64,000 bases of DNA, taken from assembly GCA_964595485.1 (NCBI GenBank), contig CAZQQN010000012.1, positions 12,032 through 76,031 on the forward strand, given 5' to 3'. Shown piece after piece: positions 43,111 through 51,481 of the stretch (positions within the stretch are counted from its first letter, which is position 1; each line of letters opens with the position of its first letter). The translations under genes and the position numbers were made by a program. Source of the stretch: CAZQQN01 sp964595485 (GTDB taxonomy: Bacteria > Bacteroidota > Bacteroidia > CAILMK01 > CAYYUA01). Below the pieces are notes generated by a model. The model made no database searches. It had not been told where the DNA came from and saw only the letters and a list, made by a program, of their open reading frames with translations.

Positions 43111-43878
43111 TTACTGATGTCTCCTAATTGCTGAAATGGGGTGGGTATATTGCTTTAAGGCTCTGTTCCAAATACCGCTCTCATCTAGTATATCCTTTTT
43201 TACCTGTTCGGAAGCGTGCATTATCTCTCCTGCGTAGGTAATAATGCCCGTGTGGGAAATTTTCCCTTTTTTATTTTCAAAAAAAGCTAAATCACCTGGG
43301 TCAGACTTGGCTAAGCTTGAAATTTTTCGGCCTTTTTTTACTTGATCTTTTGCATCCCTTGGTAAAGGCTTACCGGCATACCTTAAAATTATTTGTGTAA
43401 AGCCTGAGCAATCAATCCCATAGCTGCTTCGCCCTCCCCACAGGTACGGGGTGCCTATTAATTTTTCGGCCATTGTTAAACTATTTGATATGTCCCCAGA
43501 TATTGCCCAAGGCAAATTATCAACTTGAAAAACTTCTTGTCCAACGTAGCAATTTTTACCGTCAAAAGATGGGATAGGAGTACCCAAGCCAAGGTTAAAT
43601 AGTTTGCTTTCATTGTAAACTTTTTGGAAGGGTTCAGACACTAAGTGCGCTTCCTGGTAATTTGCTAATTCTTGTGTGGTGATAAAAAAGGATGCTAAAT
43701 TCCTGCTGAAGAGCCAACCCCTGTAACCATCGTAAATCATTTCTATGTAATGCCAGGCACCCTCATTTTTTAACACCTTAAATGGCTCACCAAAAAGTAA
43801 GCAGGTACCCATTTCTGAGGCTTCAGAGGGTTCTTCTCTTACTGGCATAAAAGGCATTTTACAAATACCGTATTCCAT
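43111..43878 (-). CDS. NlpC/P60 family peptidase with N-terminal SH3-like domains
   Basis: 255 aa. Two SH3b-like segments (about 1-125) precede a C40 peptidase domain (about 130-250) with catalytic Cys in GIDCSGF, His in ISHTGI and a third polar residue in IMHAS. This layout resembles YkfC/dipeptidyl-peptidase VI, which splits gamma-D-Glu-diaminoacid bonds in recycled peptidoglycan peptides. No signal peptide is seen, so the enzyme is probably cytoplasmic and acts in muropeptide recycling (inference). ATG at 43878, just after the ferredoxin terminator. Confidence 0.88.
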   Translation of the reverse strand: MEYGICKMPFMPVREEPSEASEMGTCLLFGEPFKVLKNEGAWHYIEMIYDGYRGWLFSRNLASFFITTQELANYQEAHLVSEPFQKVYNESKLFNLGLGTPIPSFDGKNCYVGQEVFQVDNLPWAISGDISNSLTMAEKLIGTPYLWGGRSSYGIDCSGFTQIILRYAGKPLPRDAKDQVKKGRKISSLAKSDPGDLAFFENKKGKISHTGIITYAGEIMHASEQVKKDILDESGIWNRALKQYTHPISAIRRHQ

Positions 43879-43901
43879 GCTTAAAAAGTTTTGAGCAAAA
43901 A

Positions 43902-43936
43902 AAACCGGCCTTTAACAAATTTAAAAGGGCCGGTTT
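43902..43936 (-). terminator. Rho-independent terminator after the ferredoxin gene
   Basis: On the minus strand AAACCGGCC pairs with GGCCGGTTT over nine bases (plus-strand arms 43902-43910 and 43928-43936) and is followed by an eight-T run reaching 43897. It ends the ferredoxin transcript before the peptidase gene. Confidence 0.85.
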
Positions 43937-43968
43937 CTAAAAAAATCACTTATCAAATAAAAAGATTA

Positions 43969-44316
43969 CTATTCAAGGTGAAGGGATTCTTTCTTCGCCA
44001 TAAGTTCCTCTTCTGATTCCCGATGGTCCGGGTCATCTACGCAGCAATCAACGGGGCATACGGCTGCACATTGAGGTTCTTCATGAAATCCAACGCATTC
44101 CGTACACTTATCGGGCACAATGTAGTAGATCTCGTCAGAAATGGGTTCAAATTGTTCGTTGACATCTATTTTCTTTCCATTGTAATCAATGGTTCCTTCC
44201 AGGTTAGTACCGTCTTTAAAAGACCATTCTGTGCCGGGTTCGTAAATTGCATTGTTAGGGCATTCCGGTTCACAAGCGCCGCAGTTTATGCACTCTTCTG
44301 TTATCATTATAGCCAT
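43969..44316 (-). CDS. Ferredoxin with two [4Fe-4S] clusters
   Basis: 115 aa from the ATG at 44316 (MAIMITEEC). The first cluster motif CINCGACEPECPNNA (CxxCxxCxxxCP) lies at residues about 9-22; the second, CTECVGFHEEPQCAAVCPVDCC, has the longer spacing between second and third Cys typical of Alvin-type 2[4Fe-4S] ferredoxins. A central insertion of about 40 residues separates them. It is a soluble electron carrier. Divergent from the acyl-CoA reductase gene, 88 bp apart, a pairing I recall as conserved in Bacteroidota. Confidence 0.94.
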   Translation of the reverse strand: MAIMITEECINCGACEPECPNNAIYEPGTEWSFKDGTNLEGTIDYNGKKIDVNEQFEPISDEIYYIVPDKCTECVGFHEEPQCAAVCPVDCCVDDPDHRESEEELMAKKESLHLE

Positions 44317-44354
44317 AAAATGGTATTTTTGAGTTTTCCTTTCAATTTCCAAAA

Positions 44355-44362
44355 CAAAGGTA
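44355..44362 (-). promoter_or_regulatory. Probable -7 element of the ferredoxin promoter
   Basis: TACCTTTG on the minus strand, a perfect TAnnTTTG match, about 39 bp before the ATG at 44316. No good -33 box at the expected spacing. Confidence 0.4.
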
Positions 44363-44404
44363 GTAAAAAATTGTTCTACTCAGCTAATCTAAATTGACCT
44401 CATT

Positions 44405-45445
44405 ATGGAGTTAGCCCGGGTTATAGATAGTTTTAACCAACTGGGAGATAGGTTAAAAAATAACTTGAACAGTGAGTATTACCAAGCTCGTTTTAAAGAG
44501 GCTCATTTTTATAATAGATGGTTTACCCCAGCTAATGTACAAAAGGCCGTAAAAGCCATTGCTGAGGAATTTTTAGATAAAACCAAAATGCATCGGTGGG
44601 TAGCTGATTACCAGCTCCCTGTTAAAAACCGTAAGAATATTGGGATTGTCATGGCGGGTAATATTCCGCTGGTGGGTTTTCATGATCTGTTAGCGGTTCT
44701 CATAAGTGGACATGAAGCCATAGTTAAGCTATCCTCAAAGGACGAAAAGCTTCTGCCGTTTTTACTTGAAGAGTTAAAATCCATTGACGAGGAGTTGGTT
44801 TCTCGTGTGCATATAAAGGCAAAGCTTACTGGCTATGATGCTGTAATAGCAACCGGTAGCAATAATACAGCCCGCTATTTTGATTATTATTTTGGGAATC
44901 ATCCTCACATTATTCGAAAAAACCGGAGTTCAGTGGCCATTCTTACGGGTGATGAATCTGAGGAGACGCTACGTAATTTAGCCTCAGATATTTTTAGTTA
45001 TTTTGGATTAGGATGCCGTAACGTATCTAAGCTTTACGCTCCGGAGGGCTATGATTTTAATCTTTTGTTTGAGGTATTTAAGGAGTATGAAGATGTGATT
45101 GACCATACTAAGTACGAGAACAACTACCTGTACAATAAGAGTTTTCTTGTTATGGGTGATGCTCGCTTTATGGATACGGGCTTTTTGATGGTAAGGGAGA
45201 AACATGATATTGCCTCACCCATCGGTATGTTACACTTAGATTATTATGCAGACAAAAAGGAATTAAAGGATGATATAAAAACCAACGAATCTGAGATACA
45301 ATGTGTAATAAGCTCTGAGCAAATCATAGATGAAGTAGAATTAAGACCAGGTGAAGCTCAGAAGCCTCAGCTGTGGGATTATCCGGATAAAATCGATACA
45401 TTAGGTTTTTTGGCGTCTTTGGCGAAAGTAAATGCCACCATTTAG
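44405..45445 (+). CDS. Acyl-CoA reductase (LuxC-like)
   Basis: 346 aa aldehyde-dehydrogenase-fold protein resembling LuxC, which reduces activated fatty acids to aldehydes with NADPH. The likely nucleophile is the Cys in YFGLGCRNVSKL (about residue 204); GIVMAGNIPLVGFHDLLAVL and IATGSNNTARYFDYYF are nucleotide-binding segments. No luxA/B or luxD/E is near, so this is not a luminescence operon. It is shorter than LuxC of Vibrio (about 480 aa). Divergent from a ferredoxin, which may be an electron partner or merely a neighbour. Confidence 0.85.
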   Translation: MELARVIDSFNQLGDRLKNNLNSEYYQARFKEAHFYNRWFTPANVQKAVKAIAEEFLDKTKMHRWVADYQLPVKNRKNIGIVMAGNIPLVGFHDLLAVLISGHEAIVKLSSKDEKLLPFLLEELKSIDEELVSRVHIKAKLTGYDAVIATGSNNTARYFDYYFGNHPHIIRKNRSSVAILTGDESEETLRNLASDIFSYFGLGCRNVSKLYAPEGYDFNLLFEVFKEYEDVIDHTKYENNYLYNKSFLVMGDARFMDTGFLMVREKHDIASPIGMLHLDYYADKKELKDDIKTNESEIQCVISSEQIIDEVELRPGEAQKPQLWDYPDKIDTLGFLASLAKVNATI

Positions 45446-45451
45446 CAGTTG

Positions 45452-46138
45452 TTAATCATCGAGTGTTATTCCGTATCCTATACTAAAAATGACTGCGCTA
45501 TTCTGAATAGGGCCTTTCCGTTGATCCTTTATCAGACGTCCTTCATCCTCACTTTGGATTTCAGGTAAGCTTTCGCTATAGCTAATGCTAATGCTCATTC
45601 TGCCGTTGTAAAAAGGAAAATGGGTACCTATGGAACCCATCATTCCAAAGTCCCAGGATTTGAGAAAGCTTTCAACATTTTCATCCACTTCAGCAACTTC
45701 AACTTCCCCTGTGAAAGGATTGGTACCCTGGTTAATTTTGCCTTTCCGGTTCCCTTCCATTAACAGGCCAAAATATGGCCCAGCGTTCGCAAATATACGT
45801 AAATTTTCTTTGCCAAAGCCTATTTGGCCCATGACCGGAATTTGCATGTAACGTAACTGTAGTTTGTAATCGTTTGGACCCTCCTTAAATTTCGCTCCTT
45901 GCGAAGAATACAGAAACTTAGTTTCTACAGAAAAAGCTTCATTAAGAGGCAGGTTAACAAATGCGCCAGCCGATATCCCAGTTTTGTTCTGCGTATACCT
46001 TGGGGTACCTGCTCCATGGAGTTCTGCTAAATTCCCTCCGAATTGAGCGCCAATCATAGGCGAAGTTTGTGCTTCCCCTGAAAAAGAGGGCAGCATTAAA
46101 ATACTTAAAAAAAATAGAAGCCGAAAGGACTTGACCAT
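45452..46138 (-). CDS. Outer-membrane beta-barrel protein (porin-like)
   Basis: 228 aa from the ATG at 46138 (MVKSFRLLFF); the frame extends to 46198 but that part overlaps the arginase gene. Signal peptide about 1-23 (FSGEAQ). The rest shows alternating hydrophobic strands and Gly-rich turns (MIGAQFGGNLAEL, GISAGAFVNLPL, SVETKFLYSSQGAKF) as in the outer-membrane beta-barrel/PorT-like families of Bacteroidota. No function beyond membrane location can be given. It converges on the acyl-CoA reductase with a 6-bp gap. Confidence 0.75.
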   Translation of the reverse strand: MVKSFRLLFFLSILMLPSFSGEAQTSPMIGAQFGGNLAELHGAGTPRYTQNKTGISAGAFVNLPLNEAFSVETKFLYSSQGAKFKEGPNDYKLQLRYMQIPVMGQIGFGKENLRIFANAGPYFGLLMEGNRKGKINQGTNPFTGEVEVAEVDENVESFLKSWDFGMMGSIGTHFPFYNGRMSISISYSESLPEIQSEDEGRLIKDQRKGPIQNSAVIFSIGYGITLDD

Positions 46139-46184
46139 TGGGATGCTTGATGTTTGGATAAAAACGGCCATTGAGGGAATTTTA

Positions 46185-47138
46185 TTATGCCAAACCAAAT
46201 TTCAGGCCCTCGAGGTTATTGATCAATTGGTTTATGTTGTGGGCTATTTGGTTATAATGATCTTTCAGGGGGTTTATTTCCGTTATTTCTAAAGCTTTAG
46301 TATTGGGCAAAACCCATAAAGATTCCAGTAAACTTTTGGCCTCTATCCAGCTAAGACCATTTTCAACCGGTGTACCCGTTCCCGGAACCAGGGAAGCATC
46401 CAGGCTATCGACATCAAATGAAATATAAATTTGATCAAATTGTGAAGAAAAATTCCGGACTTGTTCAATAATACGCCGTACTCCATGTTCCTTACGAAAT
46501 TCAGGAGTGGTGTAATTGATATGATTGGTTTTGATGATGTCCCACTCCTGTGACTCTAAGTCACGGATGTCAATAAAAAAAATATCTTTTGGCTCAATTT
46601 TAGGGCATATCGCTTGCTCCCCTATTTTTTTGAGGTTATTCCAGCCTTTTAGGGTATTTTCATTCAGGTCACGTACTTTATTGGCTTCATTATCAAGGCC
46701 TAAAAGAATTCCCAGAGGCATGCCATGGATATTCCCTGATGGTGTTGTATAAGGCGTATGTAAGTCACCATGGGCATCTATCCATATCACACCGATCTTA
46801 TAATCAGGGTTTTGGTCTTTTAATGTGCCTGCAAAGTTGGCTGCACTTGAATGATCGCCAGAAAAGATAAGCGTTTTTGAAAAGTTATTCACATGATGAC
46901 TAAAAGTCTGATAGATATTTTCATGAAGGGTCACAAACTCATCTATGTAATCAATAGAAGGCAAGTTCACATGATAAGGATAAATACTGCTAGTACTTAC
47001 GGTGGAGGTTCGCAATTTTTTAAAAAGGGCGTAATTTTGTTCCGCTGCATTGATTTGCAGCGCTTCCGGTCCTAAGCTGGCTCCGCGCGTACCGGCTCCT
47101 ATTTCGGAAGGACATTGAACTATGCTAACATTCCTCAT
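46185..47138 (-). CDS. rocF: Arginase family protein
   Basis: 317 aa from the ATG at 47138; a GTG at 47144 is an alternative. Binuclear-manganese ureohydrolase; likely arginine to ornithine and urea. Metal and substrate motifs: SGDHSSAAN, IDAHGDLHTP, and SFDVDSLDASLVPGTGTPV, followed by EITEINPLKD. The SFDVDsLD...PGTGTPV form is closer to arginase than agmatinase, but formiminoglutamase cannot be excluded. Divergent from an arginine decarboxylase 51 bp away, which strengthens an arginine-related role. Confidence 0.88.
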   Translation of the reverse strand: MRNVSIVQCPSEIGAGTRGASLGPEALQINAAEQNYALFKKLRTSTVSTSSIYPYHVNLPSIDYIDEFVTLHENIYQTFSHHVNNFSKTLIFSGDHSSAANFAGTLKDQNPDYKIGVIWIDAHGDLHTPYTTPSGNIHGMPLGILLGLDNEANKVRDLNENTLKGWNNLKKIGEQAICPKIEPKDIFFIDIRDLESQEWDIIKTNHINYTTPEFRKEHGVRRIIEQVRNFSSQFDQIYISFDVDSLDASLVPGTGTPVENGLSWIEAKSLLESLWVLPNTKALEITEINPLKDHYNQIAHNINQLINNLEGLKFGLA

Positions 47139-47189
47139 ACGCACATGTAATTTTAACGCTGCAAGATTAATAAATAAGAATTGAAGTCA

Positions 47190-48593
47190 ATGCAAAGCAC
47201 TTATCAGGATTTAATTGAGCAAACATTTGATTGGCCGTCTCTGGACTTTGAGGTTACCAGTAATTATAACCTGAACTTCCATGGTATAAATTTAATGGAG
47301 GTTTCAAGCAAATTCGGGACTCCTTTAAAATTAACCTACCTACCTAAAATAGGCGAAAAAATCAATGAGGCCCGTGAGTATTTTCAAAAGGCTATTCAGA
47401 AGCTAAACTACGAGGGTACTTATACGTACTGTTATTGTACCAAAAGCTCCCATTTTTCATTTATCCTTGATGAAGTGCTTAAGCACAACGCCCATTTAGA
47501 AACTTCCTCTGCTTATGATATGGAAATCATAAAATACCTGGCCGACCAAAGAAAGGTGAGTAAGGACACTTATGTGCTATGCAATGGTTTCAAACCAACC
47601 GTTTACCTCGATAAAATAGCCAAACTCGTTAATGATGGCTTTAGTAATGTAGTGCCTGTGTTAGATAATATGGAGGAGCTGGATGAATATGAGCAAAGAA
47701 TTGATAAGCCTTTTCCCATCGGGTTAAGAATAGCTACGGAGGAAGAACCTAAATTTGAGTTTTACACTTCGCGGTTAGGCATCCGGTATGATGATGTACT
47801 GACTTTTTATAATAACCGGATCAGCGAAAATTCCAATGCTAAGCTTAAGGTGCTCCACTTTTTTGTGAATACTGGTATAAGTGATAATGCCTATTATTGG
47901 AATGAATTAAGGAAAGCAGTGAACCTTTATTGTGACCTCAAAGCATACTCTCCTGAACTGGAGACCCTGGATATAGGAGGGGGTTTTCCGGTACCAAAAT
48001 CCTTGAATTTTGACTTTGACTACCAATACATGGTAGAACAAATTCTTGGAAATATTCAGGAAATATGTCATGAGAGAGGTGTTCAGCCACCCGACATTTT
48101 TACGGAATTTGGGAGTTATACGGTAGCTGAAAGTGGTGCCAATTTGTATTCCGTTATTGGCAAAAAGCAACAAAATGATTCTGAGCTCTGGTACATGATT
48201 GATAACTCCTTAATAACCAGCCTGCCTGATGCCTGGAGCATAGGAGAGCGATTTATATTGTTAGCTGCTAATTGTTGGGATTATCCCTATCAGCGGGCTA
48301 ACCTTGGGGGATTAACCTGCGACAGTATGGATTATTACAATTCTGAGATTCATGTAAGACAAGTTTTCTTACCAAAATTCTCACAATCAAACCCGCTGGT
48401 AATTGGTTATTTTTACACGGGCGCTTACCAAGAAGCCCTGGCAGGCTATGGTGGTATTAAACATTGCCTTATACCCGGTTTGCAACATGTTTTAGTAGAT
48501 AAAGATGATGAGGGTAATTTTGTTTATAAGCTATTCAAGCCAGAGCAGCCTCCAGAATCTATGATGAGAGTGTTAGGGTATCTAACTGAGTGA
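47190..48593 (+). CDS. speA: Arginine decarboxylase (PLP-dependent, fold III)
   Basis: 467 aa from the ATG at 47190; a TTG at 47181 is less likely. Alanine-racemase-fold decarboxylase of the Orn/Lys/Arg group 2, probably making agmatine for polyamine synthesis. The PLP-lysine candidate is in YCYCTKSSHF (about residues 73-82); LDIGGGFPVP binds the PLP phosphate; the late CDSMDYY supplies the second-subunit Cys/Asp. It is shorter than E. coli SpeA (about 630 aa) but matches the Bacteroidota form. Substrate is inferred from family and the arginase neighbour. Confidence 0.85.
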   Translation: MQSTYQDLIEQTFDWPSLDFEVTSNYNLNFHGINLMEVSSKFGTPLKLTYLPKIGEKINEAREYFQKAIQKLNYEGTYTYCYCTKSSHFSFILDEVLKHNAHLETSSAYDMEIIKYLADQRKVSKDTYVLCNGFKPTVYLDKIAKLVNDGFSNVVPVLDNMEELDEYEQRIDKPFPIGLRIATEEEPKFEFYTSRLGIRYDDVLTFYNNRISENSNAKLKVLHFFVNTGISDNAYYWNELRKAVNLYCDLKAYSPELETLDIGGGFPVPKSLNFDFDYQYMVEQILGNIQEICHERGVQPPDIFTEFGSYTVAESGANLYSVIGKKQQNDSELWYMIDNSLITSLPDAWSIGERFILLAANCWDYPYQRANLGGLTCDSMDYYNSEIHVRQVFLPKFSQSNPLVIGYFYTGAYQEALAGYGGIKHCLIPGLQHVLVDKDDEGNFVYKLFKPEQPPESMMRVLGYLTE

Positions 48594-48632
48594 TCTGAAA
48601 AATTGATATTAGGGGAGCTAGTGAAAATCTAT

Positions 48633-48640
48633 TACTTTTG
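48633..48640 (+). promoter_or_regulatory. Probable -7 element of the gene at 48660
   Basis: TACTTTTG fits TAnnTTTG and lies 19 bp upstream of the ATG, giving a leader of about 13 nt. No -33 match is seen. Confidence 0.4.
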
Positions 48641-48659
48641 CAAAAAATAATTTTGACTT

Positions 48660-49028
48660 ATGCGTAATAAAAAACTGACCAAACGCGAAAATAAAAAGTT
48701 AGTCCGTATTGCTAACCGCAAAGACATTCTTAAGCGTTCTACCATGAAAACTTTTGCCCGGCCTAACGATTTTCTGGTCAAAGATGAAGAAAAGCCGGAA
48801 GAAGAAAAGCAATCGGAAGCTGAAGCAGCAGCGGAATTACAAAAACTCGAAGAAGAGGCCGAAAAAGCAGAAAAGGCTTTCGAATCAGCAGCAGACCCTG
48901 ATGATACCGGTGATTCTGGTGAAGTTGAGGAAGAAGGTGAAGACAATCAGGAAGGCGGAGAAGAAGGTGAAAATAAGGAAGAAGAACCTGAGTCAGAATC
49001 TGGCGAGGAAGAAAACCAAGACCAGTAA
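48660..49028 (+). CDS. Charged low-complexity protein (basic head, acidic tail)
   Basis: 122 aa. The first 35 residues are strongly basic (MRNKKLTKRENKKLVRIANRKDILKR) and the remaining 85 are Glu-rich (EEEAEKAEKAFE, EEEGEDNQEGGEEGE). No hydrophobic or catalytic region. The basic head could bind nucleic acid or ribosomes, the acidic tail could be disordered. The promoter-like element and the downstream terminator support a real gene. Confidence 0.65.
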   Translation: MRNKKLTKRENKKLVRIANRKDILKRSTMKTFARPNDFLVKDEEKPEEEKQSEAEAAAELQKLEEEAEKAEKAFESAADPDDTGDSGEVEEEGEDNQEGGEEGENKEEEPESESGEEENQDQ

Positions 49029-49055
49029 AGGATATAAATTTCCAGGTACTAGCAG

Positions 49056-49092
49056 AAAACCTGCTTATTTAACCTAATAAAGCAGGTTTTTT
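49056..49092 (+). terminator. Terminator between convergent genes at 49.06 kb
   Basis: AAAACCTGCTT (49056-49066) pairs with AAGCAGGTTTT (49080-49090), with a few extra pairs in the loop, followed by T. It ends the 48660 gene and overlaps the stop codon (49091-49093) of the convergent DUF4294 gene; the AAAA on the left may let it work in both directions. Confidence 0.8.
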
Positions 49093-49693
49093 ACTTTTGG
49101 CTAACGACATTTTTATTGATATCCTCATGCTTTTCTAAGGCATCTAAAATCCTTTCTATGGCTTCCTCTTTGTCCTTGTCGTATTCTTCTTTAAGGTTCA
49201 TACCAAATACGGATGCTGCCGATTGCCAGAATGTTGCCTTCAAACCGCTCTTATAACGTTTTATGAGTTCATAAGAAGTTTTTCCGGTTTCTCTGTTGAT
49301 TAGCTTGATAAGAATGTGGCCTTGGTCGTAGGTTAGGTCTTTTAATTTAGTCTTTAACTCGTCTTTAAGCTTTTCTTCTTCCTCTTTCAAAAAAGCTTTT
49401 TTCTCAGAAGATTCGTCAATTTCTCTTAAAGCACTATCCAGTTCCTTCATTTTACTGGCAAAAAATTTAGCAAAAGGGTAAACCTCTTTTACATCGTATA
49501 TTAACTCATGGTAACGTTGCCTCCTAACTTTTCCTGTTTCTCCGATTTGATCCATTATAGAAACAATGGGTAACGTAAAGTAAGGAATGGTGTCGTTGTC
49601 AACTACCTTAGCCTCAACCCGTTTTTGGCTATAAACATTGGTTGTGTCAATTATGGCAAAAAGTGCTATTAAAGTTATCAGTATATATCTCAT
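49091..49693 (-). CDS. DUF4294 domain protein
   Basis: 200 aa with a signal peptide (about 1-22, NVYSQ). The body matches the DUF4294 family, found mainly in Bacteroidota: YHELIYDVKEVYPFAKFFASKMKELDSAL, DLTYDQGHILIKLINRETGKTSYELIKRYKSGLKATFWQ. It is predicted to be a mostly helical periplasmic protein of unknown function. The stop codon lies in the convergent terminator. ATG at 49693. Confidence 0.85.
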   Translation of the reverse strand: MRYILITLIALFAIIDTTNVYSQKRVEAKVVDNDTIPYFTLPIVSIMDQIGETGKVRRQRYHELIYDVKEVYPFAKFFASKMKELDSALREIDESSEKKAFLKEEEEKLKDELKTKLKDLTYDQGHILIKLINRETGKTSYELIKRYKSGLKATFWQSAASVFGMNLKEEYDKDKEEAIERILDALEKHEDINKNVVSQK

Positions 49694-49816
49694 ATCAAAA
49701 GTTTTATGGCTTAACGAATAGTAGACAGCCTGTATTACAATTTAACAAAAACCTTGCAAAATTTTAAGGGGACAAGCTTAAGAGATGCTAATAGCTGATT
49801 TGAGCGGATTGAGCTG

Positions 49817-51481
49817 CTAGTATAAATTTAATTTGAGCCCACCGGTTAAATGGAACCCCCTAACAGGGTAATTATTCCAATATTGGTATTCGTTGCCTAA
49901 AATGTTGTTGAATTCAAAATAAGCAGTGAAAGCTTTAGAAAATCGATAATCAATGCCGGCATTGAGGTCCAAAATGCCATCCAGCTGTTCAGTTTGGGGA
50001 GAACCATCCATGGAATAGCTTAAGAAGTCCCTTTGATTAAAGCCAAAAAGACTAGCGCGGATAGTAATCTTATCACCGATTTTATATTGGCTTTCTACCT
50101 CATATTCAAGCGCTGGTATATGCCATGGGCTTTCTTTTTCCGTTAAATTGAAGTTACGGTATTTACCCATTAAGGAAGCGTTCCAGCGCTCAGATATCTG
50201 ATATCGGAAAGAAGTGCTAAGCTCGAAAATAGCAGCTACACCATTGTTATAGCGAATATCAAATTCCCGGTTGAGGGTTGAATCATTGACAAAAAATGGC
50301 AAATTCTCAACGTTCTTGTAAGCTATTTTGGCATTGTACTGTGCGTCTTGTTGGAAGTTTCCTTTAACCCCTGCGAATATTTCCAGTTGTTTATTGGTAT
50401 TTTGTAAAGGTAGGTTTCTTTTAACATAGGGGTTTTCATTGATAAAGTCCTGATAAGTATTGACATCAAGGTTTCCTTTAATTCCTCCGAAAGCTGACAA
50501 TTGGTTGCTTATAAGGGGTAAATTCACCCTGATAAATGGATAAAAATAAAACGGGCTTTGTGAAGTATCACTGACTGTTGCACTACGAAAGCCAATTTTA
50601 GCCTGGCCAATCTCATGGTTCAACTGGTAATGACCATTGATCTTGAAAATGCTACGACTGTACCCGTTGTTCCCCAGGCGATAGTCCAGGTACCTGTATT
50701 TAGCGTCAAAAATGGCAGCATTCTCATTAATATTCTCTTTGATTTTTCCTTTAGCAAATAAGTCAGTCTCTGCACTATTTTGTGATGTACTTAGATTATG
50801 AGCACCTACATCAAGCCAATATTGAATGTTTCCTGTATCCCCGCGTTCATTATCAAAACTGGCATTCAGGCCGTATTTCGTGTAACGGGTCCTTAAATCC
50901 TCAGCCTGGAAATCGGAAGAATCCCGATTATAACCGTAATTGTGCACTATGTTATTTTTAAAATAAACTTCACCCGATAAGGAGCTATTATCGTAAAGTT
51001 TTTTAGCGGACAAATCAAGAACTTGTTCTGAAAAATCAGAATTATTCACAGGGCCGTTGCCTGAATGATGCTTTGCATAAGCACTGAAAGCTTTATTTTT
51101 ATCCCTGAGGGTATTGTAATTCAGCTCAGCAAAAACATTGGCATAATTGCCATAACCGCCTTTAAAGAAAGAGTTCCTGAGGGGGTCCAATTCTTGTTGA
51201 CCTAAAGAAACTGCTGGAAGACGCTTTTTGGAAGGAGCTATTGGCAGATAGGCAGGTTTATTCTTATAGGATAATTCGGGTTTGTCAAAATTGATATCCG
51301 GATTGGTTGGCCTTACATTTAATTTCCTGGCCTCGGTTAGTTTAGGTTTATACTCAGAAACAACGTCAATTTCTTCTTCTACCTGGGCTTGAGCAGTTAT
51401 CGAAGAAACTAACAGGCCCGTAAGCAAGAGGGTTGTTAGTTTCAAAAAACGTATTTCTGCTAATTTAAATTGATTACTCAT
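49817..51481 (-). CDS. Outer-membrane beta-barrel protein (TonB-receptor-like barrel)
   Basis: 554 aa. Signal peptide about 1-33 (TAQAQVEEE), a short extension EIDVVSEYKPKLTEARKLNVRP, then a long beta-barrel with alternating strands (FFKGGYGNYANVFAELNYN, SRSIFKINGHYQLNHEIGQAKIGF) ending in FHLTGGLKLNLY. It resembles the barrel part of TonB receptors, but no plug domain is seen. It overlaps the upstream TPR gene by 8 bp, so the two are translated together and probably work together. Function unknown. Confidence 0.75.
   Translation of the reverse strand: MSNQFKLAEIRFLKLTTLLLTGLLVSSITAQAQVEEEIDVVSEYKPKLTEARKLNVRPTNPDINFDKPELSYKNKPAYLPIAPSKKRLPAVSLGQQELDPLRNSFFKGGYGNYANVFAELNYNTLRDKNKAFSAYAKHHSGNGPVNNSDFSEQVLDLSAKKLYDNSSLSGEVYFKNNIVHNYGYNRDSSDFQAEDLRTRYTKYGLNASFDNERGDTGNIQYWLDVGAHNLSTSQNSAETDLFAKGKIKENINENAAIFDAKYRYLDYRLGNNGYSRSIFKINGHYQLNHEIGQAKIGFRSATVSDTSQSPFYFYPFIRVNLPLISNQLSAFGGIKGNLDVNTYQDFINENPYVKRNLPLQNTNKQLEIFAGVKGNFQQDAQYNAKIAYKNVENLPFFVNDSTLNREFDIRYNNGVAAIFELSTSFRYQISERWNASLMGKYRNFNLTEKESPWHIPALEYEVESQYKIGDKITIRASLFGFNQRDFLSYSMDGSPQTEQLDGILDLNAGIDYRFSKAFTAYFEFNNILGNEYQYWNNYPVRGFHLTGGLKLNLY

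Noticed and set aside
44405..45445. Part of a luminescence operon
   Set aside because: No luciferase (luxAB) or other lux genes within the window.
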